From: Nepenthes gracilis
Lineage: Eukaryota > Streptophyta > Magnoliopsida > Caryophyllales > Nepenthaceae
Reading direction: 5' to 3'
Length of the DNA: 64,000 nucleotides
Assembly: GCA_033239525.1 (NCBI GenBank)
Contig: BSYO01000003.1
Span: 10,906,001 to 10,970,000 of the forward strand
The notes below the pieces were generated by a model, which was not told where the DNA came from, ran no database searches, and was given only the letters and a program-made list of their open reading frames with translations. Both the position numbers and the translations under genes were made by a program. Below, in pieces: positions 34,501 through 48,067 of the stretch; position 1 is the stretch's first letter, and each line of letters starts with the position of its first letter.

Positions 34501-34949
34501 CCAAATCTAATAATTTTTTTCTTATAACCTTGTAGGGGTCATCATCGTTCCAGTAATTATTCGGTAAGTTTCAAACTTTTCTCTTTATACCACTTTTGTC
34601 ATTATATCCAACCTATTGTCTTCGATCTAAATCTTTTTAGGCATTAGCAATTTTGAATCAATTAGATTTATTAGCTAATGATAGCAAATCCTGATATGCT
34701 TCAATCTAATATGAAACGGCAAGTTCTTTCAAAGGTAAATAGTATTTTTATTACTATAAAGTAATACATATTGCTTTTATTTGAAATCAAATTTTCAGAT
34801 GAACTTCATTATTCACACTATTCCTTACTTGCTTTCATTATCGTAATAAATTCAGCTTTGATGATAAATATAATAATATATTTTTATAGTGTCGACTCTT
34901 AAAACACAGCTGTTTTCAGAAATATAATTAGATAATTTGAAATGGATTT
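31581..34949. other. Unassigned interior of the old D element
   Basis: AT-rich with short frames only. 33,478-33,696 plus and 33,983-34,282 minus are the longest, and I recognise neither. Probably the decayed 3' half of the element plus older unknown insertions. Confidence 0.4.
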
Positions 34950-35190
34950 ATAAGAGTCAATGTCGCCCGCTATGTTAGTGTCAGAATACTTAACCAAAAT
35001 TTGCTTATCATAAGCATTTGTAATTTTAAGTTCTTAACCACTTTTGTTTCTTTATAGGTGATTTCAAGTATCTTGTTGACATCTTCAGAGATTTCACATA
35101 TAGAGATATATTTAAATTCATTCGAAAAATAGCCATAAAATAGCTTGTAGCATCCTATTGTTTCAATTGCATGCATCTAGTTCATCTTTA
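34950..35190 (-). pseudogene. D-type gag fragment
   Basis: The minus strand reads FSNEFKYISICEISEDVNKI then LEITYKETKVVKNLKLQML. This matches SPDEFKRISMCEISKDAWDI and LETTHEGTKLVKNSKLQML of the tandem copies at 55,865-56,176, so it is the UBN2-type gag region. A stop and a truncated right side show decay. It proves the family link of this old element. Confidence 0.85.
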
Positions 35191-35414
35191 ATCCATAAAG
35201 ATAAAACTTTAGAGTTGTCATTAGTCATTTTCATGGGCAATTTTCACCCGAATTGCATACTATCCTACACCTATTCATCCATAGATTTTAGAAATACTCT
35301 CATGCAAACCTTCCAATATGCGTTACTCCTATCAAAGAAGGAAGAAATGAGTAAGGATTAACTAGAATGTATCTAGATAAGTGTCAATGACCAAGGGTGG
35401 TCTCTGATATCAAT

Positions 35415-36590
35415 TGAAAAAGATTAGACTATTCCTGATCTCAAAATATTTAGACTCTTTTTTAAAATCTTGGAAGTAAAATATATTAGAATATACTATA
35501 TATATAACATATATTTAGATTTAGAATAAATTGCAATAATATGTACAGCAACTTACGTCACCAAAAAGAATATGAAGAATAAGAAAATTTAAATATGGAT
35601 TTTTTATGATGAAAGAAAATCTCAATAACCAGTAGAAATCGAATAAAATCCTTCAGAATTTTCCAACCAATGAAAGTAATATATTAAAAAAGTTAACTCG
35701 AATGGTACAAATTTACTAAATATCAATTGATTTATTTTCGACTTATAACCCCTACCAAGGAACTTCTAAGATTTACTTATAGCTACAAAACTAGATACCT
35801 TTTAATTTTCATGTCAATCTTATTTCACTTGTCATGAAATCTCTGCACACTATTAGATCATAGTGTCTATACTACCAACATCTCAATAAGGGTTTATAGG
35901 ATAGAGTTAGTGTGAGTTAGTATGTAATATAGAGGAGAAATATCATAGAATAAAACCTTAACTAGTATATCACAAGAGTATAGGATTAGTTTTCTCAAAT
36001 GGTGACTATTGACTTTTATCAAAAGAGCTATTGACAAGGCTACCATTATTCACTACTTTTGCATATCCTTATGTGCTTGGAAAAGAGATTTCTATAGAAA
36101 AGGTTAAAAATTAAGTAAAAAAAATACACATTTGTTTAGAAAACATCTCAATGCACGTGCGCTATATAGGCATATTTTGGGCGAAGAAACTTCAACAAGA
36201 AATCGGTGCCCCAGCGCACATGCATTTATTAAACATACATCAAACACAGGTAATCTGGATAAATGATGCTCATGCGTAGTTTCAATGCACATTAGGCATG
36301 AGGTTTTTGAATAAACAACGCTCATACACGGCTTAAGTATATATTAGGCGTAGATATTCTAGTTAAATGTTGCTCATGTGCGGCTTGAGTGTATATCACA
36401 TCAAAATATTCTAGACAAAATATGTATATGTACTTATCTAGTGCCCGTTAGGCGTGGATATTGAAAAATGGCGCATTTGTGAGCAATTAGCATGTATCAA
36501 ATGCTGATCTTCATCGATACTTGAAATGCTTAAAAATATCTATTTTATCCAATTATGAAATTTACCAATATAAAATATTCATACCATAAT
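35415..36590 (-). repeat. LTR of the old D element (right, 5' LTR on minus strand)
   Basis: Starts TGAAAAAGATTAGACTATTC next to the primer site. Parallels 30445-31580 throughout. The right edge is approximate (AATATAAAATATTCATACC matches AATACATAATATGGC of the left copy). Confidence 0.68.
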
Positions 36591-36699
36591 TGATTTTTTG
36601 GTATTAAATTAAAATATACTTTTAAGTTAATTTCAACTTTATGAAATAAAGTAAATTTGGTTTCGGGATCAGGGATGCATAAGCATGACAACTTACCTT

Positions 36700-39120
36700 G
36701 GGTATTGTGCAAATTGGTGATGCGAAAGGTATATGACCATGTTCATTTGGATTTTCTACTCTTCCTTTTGAAGAGGATGGGCTTTGGGACGAAGAAGGTT
36801 GTGGGGATTTGTTGGTGAATTTCTTCTTCTCTGTTCTCTCCTGATGGTCAACCTAGTTATTTTTACCTTCTAACGGGATGAGACAAGGTAATCCTCTTTC
36901 CTTAGTCTTGTTCATCTTTTCAGAGAGTTAGAAAACCATTATCTCATTAAAAGGTTTTATATATATGTTCTTTCTCAATGCATTTCTTTTATGGAGGTGC
37001 TGAACCGTTCTATGTATAAAGGGGTGATAGGGCTTCAGATGGGAAAAGAATGGATGGGAAGTGTGAATAATAATGGTGAACCCATGTATTTGAGATGTGT
37101 TCTAATTGCTTTTGAGATATGATATGCGGGGAAAGTGTATAACAGTGATCGTTCGACTTCTACTTTTTGGGTTGTCTTGGGTTGCCCCTTAGGGGTTTAA
37201 TATGAGGATGTTTCTATGGGATCCTGTAATAAAATTTTTTAGTGAGGTTAGGAGCATGAAAACAATGATACTTTAACTAAGGCTTAAGAATAACCCTTGC
37301 TAGGATACATAGAAAGTTTGCACACTCAATTCATTTATTTATTCTCCATTTCTTGTTTAATATTGAAGCTTGAATCTCTTAAAACGCTTTCTTTGAGGAG
37401 GCTGTGACAATACTTTGAAATTCATTGGGTTAAATGTGGGGTGTTAAAAAGCCTTTCGAGTTGATGGGATGGTATGAAGGACTTTCATTCCGTTAAACAT
37501 GCTTCACTGAGCAAATGGCACTGGGGGTTTCGAATTGAAAGAAATTTGTGTACGAAGGTGATAGTTTTGTGTACGGTGTTGATTCTGTTGGCTGGTTTTT
37601 ATGTTCCATATGGGGAGAAAAAGGGCCATAGGGCAGGCTTATGCAAGCACATAAAAAAGGGAGAGGAATTGGGGAAGAAGAATATTGTCTTTCTGCATCA
37701 CCAGGAGAATCAGGGTAGTTTCTCTTGGTGCCCTATGCTATTCAGAATGAATCAAGAGGAGGTTGCTGTGCCTAAAGTTGATAAGCCTTAAAAAGAATCA
37801 GTTGGATTCAAGACAGTGCCTTTTTGGTAAGTTGTTGGCCCGACACATTAAAAGAAGTGTTGGGGTTCAACGCGGACACACCCTGATTCGGAACAGTAAA
37901 AATCCAAACCTTTCCGTCGGCCGTCAATCAGTAAGAATGTGAGTACAATGAATACAAGAGCGTACAATAATTTTTAATGTGTAAAATCTTTTTCAACAAA
38001 AGGAAAAACCATGGGACAAACTTCAAAAAATTTCACTCTGTAAAATCAGTTACAAACCCTCGAGACAAAATTCCAGCAACCTACTCGAGACAGAGTAAGA
38101 AAATAATATCTAGAGTAAGGAAACTCTCATTCTCTCTTTCCTCACTTTTCTTCTTTTCTTTCTCTCACTAGTGGTACTATCTATTCTATGATTTTACACG
38201 TGTGATAGTAAACGGCAAACGGCGAGAGCTCTCTTCCACACTTCGTTTCTGCTCTGTTCCACCATTCGTTTCTGCTCTGTTCTACCATTCGTTTCACACA
38301 CGGTTCACCACACACCTATCTTCTGAAGCGCCTGGTGCACTTTATAATGATGCCTGACCCAAATCTCATATACTCACATGGCCTGATCTTGCAAAAGATT
38401 TGTGGCACTAACTTTGTCATTTTCTACGCTTTCAACAGTTTCCATACTTTCTCACAGACGGCGCATGCTCTGCAAGTCAACCTGTTCTGTACAGACAGTG
38501 CATACTTTACAAGTCAACTACCTATTCTATAAGTCAGCTATCTACTCTACACAGACGACACGTGCTCTACAAGTCAACTACTTATTCTGTCAGGTCGTCT
38601 ATCTGGAAGGTCAACTGTGCACCACTACGGCCCTTGGCACCACTCCGGCCCCTTGGCACCACTTCGGCCGCAATCTACTCTTGTGCTTAAAGTTACTCCG
38701 ATAATTGCCCACTCCGATATTTGCTACTCCGGCAAATCCCATTCTGACATTTGCTACCCAGCATTTATTACAGTTAATTTGCAGCACTCCGAGTTTTACA
38801 CAAATCTTACACAATCTTTCGATAACTGATCCGTTTGTTAAACTATCCATAAATGAGTGACCAAACCCAACAAAAAGAATTAAATATGTGAAACTCATTG
38901 CAAGAGCAGTGGTATGGGGGATTTGGAGTAGAAGGATTTCTTCAACATTTGAAGATCTTGAGAATCCGGTTTGAAACTAGTGTCGGCCTGGGCATTATCT
39001 TGTCAATCATATGTTGCTGTTTGCATTTGCAGATAGAATATATCGTAAGATGGTTTTTTTTTTTTAACTCTTCCTTTTGTAATTGGTAGATGCGGAAATG
39101 ACTCTCTTCTTGATGAATAA
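36700..39120 (+). pseudogene. 5'-truncated LINE (L1-type) ORF2 remnant, split by a solo LTR
   Basis: The plus strand shows reverse-transcriptase pieces of a plant L1: VYDHVHLDFLLFLLKRMGFG, then RQGNPLSLVLF (QGDPLS expected). A C-terminal region follows at 37,440-37,720 (ASLSKWHWGFRIERN, GLCKHIKKG). After the LTR insertion it resumes at 38,878 with ARAVVWGIWSRRISSTFED, the end of the zf-RVT/C-terminal region. Many stops and frameshifts are present. The endonuclease and first half of RT are missing, as in 5'-truncated LINE copies. It lies in the sense orientation in the OSC intron. Confidence 0.82.
37858..38872 (-). mobile_element. Solo LTR of family C, minus orientation, inserted in the LINE
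   Basis: Starts TGTTGGGGTTCAACGCGG and ends GACCAAACCCAACA, the reverse complement of the 14455-16113 LTR with its repeat-rich middle shortened. Flanking pentamers agaag/aaaag agree at four of five positions. The LINE reading frame region continues on the other side. Contains the mini-hairpin ATTTG-CTACTCCGG-CAAAT (38719-38737). Confidence 0.88.
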
Positions 39121-39272
39121 TCTTCATGCGAATCGACAATTTGAGAGAGGTAGCAGTGAGAGTGAAGATACAAGTGATGTTTAAAGAAAGGAAAATTTTA
39201 ATGAATTGATTGCATTTCCATAAAACATTATCAGCAGCCCATATAATCTTGGATATACTTGATATTATTATG

Positions 39273-41840
39273 TGTCACACTCCCAAACCAAAACTTAAAT
39301 TTGCTTTTTTCTATAACTAGAAAATAATTTAAAATCAGACTCTAAATTAAATCTAAAAATAAATTATTTAATTAGTCAACTTAAACCCAAACAGAAAGTC
39401 GAGACGCAAATATACATTAAATTATATTAAATAATCCAAAAAAATAATTTAATATCAAAATATAAGATTCAAAAGTCATACTTGAAAGTGACTCTAAATA
39501 TTTACCGACTAATCGACTTAAATTATAAATAAGAAAAAAATATTTTAATCAAAATCAAAGTATATAACTATAAATATCAACAAATGTATTGATTTAATTT
39601 AAATATTATTATTAGCTAGTAGCAATATACAAACACTAATCGAAATAAAAGTTGTCAGTATAAAGTAAAAATATTATATTACAGAAATCTAAACATATTA
39701 AAAATATTCTTTGAAAGTCTTCTCAGGTTTGAAAATTCTTACAAGTTTGTTTGAATATGCTAATACAAAAGGTTGGCAAATAGTGATGAAAGTAAGCCTA
39801 ATATTTAGTAGAAAAAATATATAATATTTATATATGACTATATATCAAAAGAAACAGATAAAGACATTATTATAAATAAAATCTAAAATACTAATAATAA
39901 CAACGTTGTAATAAAACATGCAAACCAATACACTAATAAATGAACATGCCAAACTTTATACAATTGTAAAAATCATATCAAAAACCATACATTAATAATT
40001 AATTATGCCCCAAAGTCGTACAATCATATAAATCATATTAAAATTATATAAATTCTTTAGACCTTATGACATGGGAAAATCAATTGATATATATAGAAGC
40101 ATGAAATATATGTCACTTCCCTGAACTAAAATCCGAATTTATTTTATTTTATAACAGAAAATTAATTTAAAATTTCTCTCTAAATTAAAATAAAAAAATT
40201 AATTATTTAATTAATTGACTTAAATCCAAACTAAATGGCAAGACATGAGTCCATATTAAAGACCATTAAACAATCTAAATAATAATTTAATATTTAAATA
40301 AAAGATCCAAAAACCATACACCAAAATTGCTCTAAACACTTGCCAACTAATGAACTTAAACTGTAAGTAAGGAAAAATATTTTAATCTAACAATTAGAGT
40401 ATCGAACTACAAACTTTTACGATTTACTAAACTTAAATGTTAACATTAGCCAGTGACTATATAGACACTATCCAAAACCAAATAATATGTATCAATCTAA
40501 AATTGAATTCACATTTACTTAAATGAATTGCTAGAAATACAATTAAACATCTAAAACATGATGAAAACTCTTCTATAAAAAATCTCCTAATGAACTTAAA
40601 CTTCTACAAATTTATCTAAGCCTGCTAATAGAAAAAAATGACAAACAGTGATAAGAATAAATTTAACTGTCAACAAAACATGTATAATCTTTATATATAG
40701 ATATATATCGGACAAAGCAAGTACAGACAATACCATAATCATAATCTAAACTGTTGAGATTGTCAGTGTTGCAACAAAATATGCAAAAGCCGTCTATTAA
40801 TAAATGAATATGCCAAAACCTTACATTTGCATAAATCATGCCATAAATTATATAAGTGCTTAAAATCATGTGACTTATAAAAATCAATTGATATGTATGT
40901 AACAAGAAATATAAAAAATTATACTAACATATAATAACTAATGATTGATGATAACCTTATCAATAAGGGATGGATATAGAAGTTTAAGCTGTAATTGTTT
41001 TTATATAACTAAAATCTATACGCCACTATTTACGACTCATATATGAACTGAATATATATTATTCCATATAGTTAAATTTAAACATCACTTTTTTGACTAA
41101 TAAATGTTAGATTTAACCTTCAATTTACAAGTAATATGCTAGAATATGATTGATATTTTTTATTAATTTTTTATAATGGTCCTTATTTATAATTAAAACT
41201 AAAAACTCTATACAAAATACAAAAATATATATTTTCATATACTGAAGAAACTAATTATTTTTATCAAAGTTATAGTAAAGCTTTTATCAATTTTCTTATA
41301 AATATATGATATATAAGAATAATAACAATATAGGAATTGTTGATATATATAAATTTAAGTATGAAATTTATGACATGCAAAACTATTTATTCTAAAATTT
41401 TAAAAATTCAACATAACTTATAAAATTTTATCAATTTTTTTCAAATAGAAAACATATAGGAACAAATATATAGAAACTATTGGCATACAGAAATACAAGC
41501 GTGAAATTTAACTATATGCGAGAATATTTATATTGAAATTTTAACACTATTTATGATTTACAAGAATTTAATATATGAGTTTTGTAAAATTTTATGCAAT
41601 CGACATATATTTTACATACACGCAAAGTATATTTAATTTGAATAAGAAAATATTGCATGTATAAATATTAAATAAGAAATACTCAAAGATTTTAAAAATA
41701 AACAATAATAATACAATAAAAGGTTTAGATACACTTGATTTCACTTAATATTTACCACAAATTAGCTTGATTTTTTCTCAAATTCACTTTCTTCCTCTTT
41801 CTCTTCTTCTCTCACACATTTTCTTTATTTTTCTCTTCAT
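39273..41840. repeat. Long AT-rich repeat with an internal ~838-bp tandem duplication
   Basis: Two collinear units begin TGTCACACTCCCAAACCA (39273) and TGTCACTTCCCTGAACTA (40111). They run in parallel through AAATTATTTAATTAG and GAACATGCCAAA-like landmarks to ~40,915. The segment 40,915-41,840 ends in a pyrimidine-rich tract (CTCTTTCTCTTCTTCTCTC). A second copy of the whole arrangement surrounds the tandem D array (52,284-52,957 and 60,947-61,960). The TGTCAC start suggests an old LTR, but I cannot prove it. No coding frames. Confidence 0.65.
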
Positions 41841-42499
41841 TTTTTTGGTAATTAAGTAAATATGTATTAAAATGTAAAAACATTATAAAGAATTTATGTT
41901 CTAACATCAAATATTTTACCAACTTGGATGTAGAATGTAGAAGATAGGGTATCCCTCGAGTACCATAAAAACAGTCAAAAATAGCAAATTAAAAAATCCA
42001 AAACTGGCAAAGACCTAGTTACAGCTACCAACGGTAAAAATAGGTACTGCATTCATTTATAGTGCCTTATTCAAACAAATAACAGTTCATATCGATGGTC
42101 GAGTTTATCCATGTCTTGTGAAACCGCGGCCGAAAACCAATAAAAGCCCTCGGGCTTTACTGATCTCGATCATTATATAAATCCTGCAGCACAACCCGCA
42201 GCGACATCAACCTCTGCGGACACTTTGCATTGTCCATGGTGTCACATTGTCCTCAATTTGATCCTTTACCTTGATCAACAGATAACTCAATATGTCCTCG
42301 GTCATATCATCCATTCCTCAGCCTTCAAAATCCTCGGCCCTTGGCACAATCCATGGTTAACACACACCACCTGCTACATCCATCAATGACCATGTCCTCA
42401 ACCATTACAACCCATCCACAATTGGGTAATTCTTCCATTCCAGTGTCCCTCTTCAGGTGTGTCTTCCACATCAGCGTCTCTCGGCTGATCTTGTCCTCT

Positions 42500-45400
42500 G
42501 CTAAGCCCCTCTACCCACTGATGGTAGATGTTCCAATGCACTTTGAAACTATGATCACTTCTGGCTTAGGAGATTTCCAACTTGGAGCGCACCGAATCCG
42601 TGATCTGTTTAACCAATTGGCCTCCATTTCTAATGCTTGAGTTGTTGAAAATGCGTTGGTTGCATTCTTTCCAAATGAAATAAACCGAGGCCACCAATGT
42701 AAGACGGAAAGAAAGGGCTTTAGCATTGGTGCCTTTCCATCTATTGGCCTCCTAGAGAATGGTGGGTCCCCACTCCTCGAAAGGCCAATGCATCCTGGCC
42801 CTTTGGCACACTCGTCTCCAAACAACGGTTGTGAAGACACATTTGAAAAAGAGATAGTCATGATTTTCTTCCTCAGTGTTGCAGAAAGAGCATTTATCGG
42901 ATATATTGGTGATATATCTAATTCGGTCCAAGGTACTGAGATGATGAAGGATGCATAGCCAGAACATAAAAGCATGAGCGAGAATGTTGTGCGGTCCTCA
43001 AACCAGCATGGCCCATATCACCTTTTCTTTGGTTCCCTTGAAGAACTCTTACGCGGCACGCACCAAAAAGTCACCATCTTGGCTAATATTTCATCTAATC
43101 AAATCTTGTTTATTCAGGATTGATTTATATTTAGGCATGCCTTCGATGATACTCTACACCTCCATATCATGCTTGTTAGGCCAATTCCATTCACCATCAC
43201 GAATGATTGTCTGGACCTTTGCATCAATGGGAAGGCCTGTAATAGTCCTCATCCATTCTGAAAATCTGTCAGAAAGAGGCTCCATCGGGTGCCAATTATC
43301 AAGCCAAAGGTGTGATCCTGCGCCATTTCCAATGACATTGCAAATACAGTGCCAAAGCTCTAACTGAAGTTTCATGATCTTCTTCTAGCTCCGCGGAGTA
43401 GACTCTGGCACTTTAATGGTCTAAATGCATCTGTCTTTTATACTTTAAGCGTGGACCCAAGACGACCAAATGGATTCAGAATTTTTTGTGATAAGTTTCT
43501 AGAGAAGTCGGCTGATGAGGGCCTTATTCAAAACAATAAGGTTTTTAATACCCGGACCCCCCTCTTTTTTGGGGGAGCAGACCACATCCTAAGCAACTTT
43601 TGCCGTTATCCAACCATCTATGTTCCCATTCCACAAGAAACATCGGATGAGACCTTCAATCTCCTTCATCACCGTTTTGGGGTGAATGAAGATGGAGGCC
43701 TAATAGAGATGGATGGAAGATAAAATGGAGGATATAAGCTGTAATCTCCCCCCAAAGGAGAGCCATTTATTCTTCCAAGAGGCCACACGTTTCCTAATCC
43801 TGTCAATTAGTGATTTGTAATCTTTTACAGTCAAACAAGTAGTGAGAAGAGGAATCCCCAAATATTTCATCGACAACCTTCCCTGTTTATAGCCCATTGT
43901 ATTTCTAATTTCCTCCGCTTGGCTAGCATTATCGGTACAGATATAGATTTTGCTTTTATCTTTGTTTGGTGAAAGGCCCGATAGAATATGGAATTTTCCA
44001 AGGCATTTGTGAAGAATTCTAACTGAAGCAGGGTCCGTTTTAGAAAAGGGCAGCAAATTGTCGGCGAACGCAAGCATTATCGTTCTGGTTTCCTTATATT
44101 TCCTATGAAATTGGAATAGACTACTGCGACACACTTTAATTTCAATAATGCTGTTAAGAACTTCCATTGCCAAAACAAAAGTAGGGCAATAGGGGATCAC
44201 CCTAGTGCAATCTCTTACCTTCTCTGAAAAATCCGACAGATTCACCATTAATATTAATGGAATATACTATAGTAGTAATATATTGTTGGATCCAATTGAT
44301 CATCTTGTTCAAAAAACCAATGAGATGCAAGGTAGCAATCAGAAAGTCCCATTAGACAGAATCATACGCTTTCATAAAATCAGCTTTCAGGGCACATCTA
44401 GGAACTCCTGTGCCGGAGTGATATCGGTGAAGTAACTCCTGAGCCAAAAGAATATTATCGCAAATTTGACGTCCGACAATAAAAGTAGTTTGGTATCTAT
44501 CAACCAGAAAAGGCAGTATGACATGGACTCAATTAGTTATAATATTCGAAATAATTTTGTAAATCACATTACAGCATAAAATAGGCCGAAAGCCAATCAC
44601 CTTGGATGGAGAGGCTACTTTTGGGATTAAACAAATAATTGTGGCATTTACTTGCTTGAGAAGCTTTCTATGGGTGAAAAAATCTTGAACTGCTTCCACG
44701 ACAGAGAGACCAACAATATGCCATAAATCCTTGAATAATTTTGCGGAGAATCCATCCTGCCCTAGAGCTTTATAGTCACCAACAGAGAGTAAAGCCTGAT
44801 AGATCTCATTCTCATGCACTGGGTAAGAGATACTTTGAGTGAGGAAGGAATAGAGTGCTGAACGTACGGTCGGAGCCGTTCCATATCAAATTCCCATGCT
44901 ACACAACTTGTACCCAAGAGATGCATAAAATGGTCCACAACCGACTGGTGAACATCCTCCTTACTCTTAGTAGGTTCCCCGTTATCCTGGATAAGAGACA
45001 AAATTTTGTTACAGTTGCAGTTACTAGCAACAGAATGAAAGAAAAATTTTGTACATTGATTACCTTCCCTGAGCCATTTAATTTTGGCTTTCTGCTGAAA
45101 GAAGTTCAGCTCCTATCTCAGGGTATGACGGTAGGCAGATTTGAGGAGATCTTCCTCGATCACAACTACACAAGAAGGGTTGAGGAAAGATGCCTTTTGA
45201 TAAATTTCAAGAGCCTTCCAAGTCCGAGCAACCTCTTCCGAAATTTTTCTAATTTGTCCATTTGACTTTTTGAGCAAACCTTTAGTAATCCACAATTTCG
45301 TAGTGAGTTGGAACATAGGCACTCACTGTAGATAGGAAATCTGGTTGCCAAGCCTCTTGAATAGTAGATAGGAAATCTGGTTGCTTTGTAAGAAAATTAT

Positions 45401-46145
45401 TGAACCGGAATATACCTGTCCTAGTCCGATCCCTAAACTCAGGGGATAGGATGCAGGGAGAATGGTCTAATGTATGAGCCGGAGGGAAGGAGGCTTTGAA
45501 AGCTTTAAATTCAACAAGCTAGGGGTCATTAAGACAATTCTGTCAAGTTTCCTATATATACGAACATTAGCCTCTCTACTATCATTCCAAGTGAAAAAGG
45601 CACCCACGTAGTTTAAATCCTGAAGGTCACAATTCGTGAGACAATTATCTAGGTCCAATGCACTCCTTTCATTCCAACTACCACCCAGGCCTTCCAAGGG
45701 AACCCTAATAGCACTAAAATCACCCATGGCCGCCCATGGCATACCAATAAACTGATGACATATATCCCAAAGTTTGTCCCGTAACAAACGACGTTCGGAC
45801 TCTAAATTAGAACCATAAATATGAGAGAGGAAGAATGTTTTCTTAGTAGTCTTGGTGCAGACTTGACAGTGAATAATTTGATTTTTTTTTAACAGTTATA
45901 TCCAAATTAACAATGTCAGAATCCCAACCAATCTAGATTCGACCAGCAGAATTAGGAGAGTGATTCATCTCCTAGTTTCAGCTAGGCATAATTTTCTTGG
46001 AAATCTGGATAGTGTTATATTCTCTAACCTTAGTTTCAACCAGACCAACTATGGTACAATTCGATGAAAGAATAAAGTGCTTGACCTCCTGAGCTTTTAA
46101 TCATCCATTAAGTCTACAAACATTTCAACATGCACAGCTAACCAT
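42500..46145 (-). pseudogene. LINE ORF2 (endonuclease-reverse transcriptase), broken
   Basis: Starts MVSCAC at 46145, then a stop replaces the Trp usual in this family, followed by NVCRLNG. The endonuclease keeps VGLVETKV (catalytic Glu). Around 44,530-44,820 is the RT fingers region (KALGQDGFSAKLFKDLWHIV, IICLIPKV). At 43,700-44,250 is the palm with MLAFADNLLPFSK, where FADD is expected: the second catalytic Asp is Asn. Next come thumb and connection (SMKYLGIPLL, WLSFGGRLQLI), then zf-RVT at 42,750-42,970 (FWLCILHHLSTLDRI, CSFCNTEEENHDYLFFKC). Several further frameshifts. Not able to retrotranspose. Confidence 0.9.
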
Positions 46146-46149
46146 GAGG

Positions 46150-48067
46150 ATTAGGAGAGGGGGAGTTTTTCTTTTTAGGCCCCTTTTGTTTTTTGAGAAT
46201 GGATTTTTGCCTATTACCTTTCAAAGGAGGCAGATCACTTTTAGCCTAATGGACCGAAATATCCCCTCTTTCCAAACTAGGCTAACAGTCTTCAATGGTG
46301 GATCAGCCTGGTCTTGCATATTCATAGAGGAACCCTTAACAATTCATTCACTACAAACTTCCATTACCTTCCCCAAATGAATAATGTTATCACGCAGCTT
46401 ATCAAGCTTGAAGTCAAAGGTCAGCATTCCTGGGAGTGGCTTTCCAAGGAGCAGACACCCTAGATTATTTTCATTCCCACCTTCATTGCCCATGGCCTCA
46501 ATCTGATTTGATGAGCCCCCCTGAGGACTATGCTTCGCCTCAGGTGCATCAAGGAATTCACTTTCAATACTGTATCATCGCCCCTCTCGACAATATTCAG
46601 ACTATGTATAGGCATATCCAGGGTACAGGGGGCATTCCCCATCTTGCCAGTATTCGAGAGCAAATTCGCTTTAGCAAAGCCACATTACTAGAGTCCCGGC
46701 TAATAAACTGCGATTCTATGGGAGGGGGTTAGAGTTCTCGGTCGTCTGTAAGAGCACAAAGGGATTAGAAGACAATGCCAGGGAATCAATCTCCTGCTTG
46801 CCCAGTAGAATACTATTCGACTTGAATTTTGAATTATTTAGTTTATTCGGACTTCTAGATTGTTCCTTTTCCGTGCCAAGATCATTGGACGAAAACAGAG
46901 AAGGAAGAATTTTTTCTGTAGGCTTGTAACCTTTCTTTGCATTGCATTGGGACTTACTATGTTCAGTTTGTTGGCAACTACTACACCAAACTACTTTTCA
47001 TTGGTACTCAACTTCAACCTCCGTGTGAGTTGATTTCAAATCAAGATTTCTCCCGAAATCCAGTTTAATCTTAGTAGAAAGCACTGAGTCAATGTTGACC
47101 TGGACACACAGAGATAAATTTCATACGTTCCATTTTTGCTGTATTTGAGTCTAGTTGAATAGGTTTCCCCATAGTACTAGCAATCTAGTTAAGGCTCAAG
47201 ACCGGAATATTTAGCAAATTAATCCATATCGGAAAAGTTTTATGTTCGTCTTTTAGCAAGGTCATACCTGGAATCCAACACTTGAGAAACAAAGTTTTCC
47301 CCGCAAAAACCCAAGGACAAGACGCCAAGCACTTATCCATCATCATAGAAGATGCAAACCGGAAGAAGAAAAAACCCGCACCATTTTCAACTACATGACT
47401 AACCCTAAACCGTGCCCAATTTTTGCGAGCTATGTGATTTATAGCTTGAAAATGAAGTGGCTTCCCATAAAAATAACCAGCCAAGGTGGCACCCCAAATT
47501 GCCTCCCCTTGATTGACAACTTCAATAGGGGGTTATAACAGCTATTTCCCCAGCAATTTTCTGCGGCAGAAAAAATTTCAATGGCATGGAAACATCCACA
47601 ATCGCCTTTTGAACTATAGCAGACCAAGAAGATTGTGAAGGTCCAACAGTGTTGTCAGAAAGAGGAACTACGAGGGATGCCGGAGGGATAGGAGATTTAC
47701 CAAAGTTGCAAGACATGGGATGAGGGCAGGCCAACGCATCAGAGGAAGGAGTTGGGAAAGAGACCTCCGATAAAGTCGGATCTTTACAGCGTTGTCCCAA
47801 CGACGATGAAGGCCTAATACAGATAGGGATATCCAATGGGAGAGACGCACAAGCATTAGGAAGGGGAGGGAAAGTGGCATTATCAATAGGAAAGGGGTTG
47901 TATTGTTTGAGACCAGACAAAGGGCCATCTGGGATCTGAGAAGAAGAAGGGATTGGGGCCAGTGAAGAAGAAGGTGAAAAAAGGGGTGAGGGATGAGAGC
48001 CAGTGGGCAGAGTTGGAGGAGGCAAGGATGGAGGCAGGCTGGACGGCGCCCCAGAAGCGCCAGCCAT
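46150..48067 (-). pseudogene. LINE ORF1 (DUF4283-type RNA-binding protein), broken
   Basis: ATG at 48067 (MAGASGAPSSLPPSLPPP), a Pro/Ser-rich N-terminus to ~47,540, then a one-base frameshift. After it comes DUF4283 at 47,185-47,535 (EAIWGATLAGYFYGKPLHF, GAGFFFFRF, WVFAGKTLFLKCWIPGM, FPIWINLLNIPVL). A Cys-rich knuckle-like stretch (CSSCQQTEHSKSQC) lies at ~46,960. The rest of the frame is degraded. Plant L1 ORF1 proteins bind the element RNA in the ribonucleoprotein. Confidence 0.88.

Larger units (their letters stand above)
30445..36590 (-). mobile_element. Old full-length-like D-family element, minus orientation
   Basis: Diverged D-type LTRs at 30445-31580 and 35415-36590 both start TGAAAAAGATTA. 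Inside the right one, minus strand, is the primer site ATTGATATCAGAGACC followed by a D-type gag fragment. D landmarks such as ACCAAGGAACTTCTAAGATT (tandem copies: ACCAAGGAACTCCTTGGATT) are readable. There are no clean target duplications. The interior (31,580-35,414, 3.8 kb) is longer than that of the young D copies (2.4 kb) and holds ~3 kb I cannot assign. Much older than the array at 52,958. Confidence 0.72.

Noticed and set aside
35158..35361. 67-codon plus-strand frame
   Set aside because: Antisense of the D gag and primer-site region of the old element.
42341..43723. Several plus-strand open frames of 90-127 codons
   Set aside because: Antisense shadows of the LINE ORF2 (zf-RVT and RT regions).
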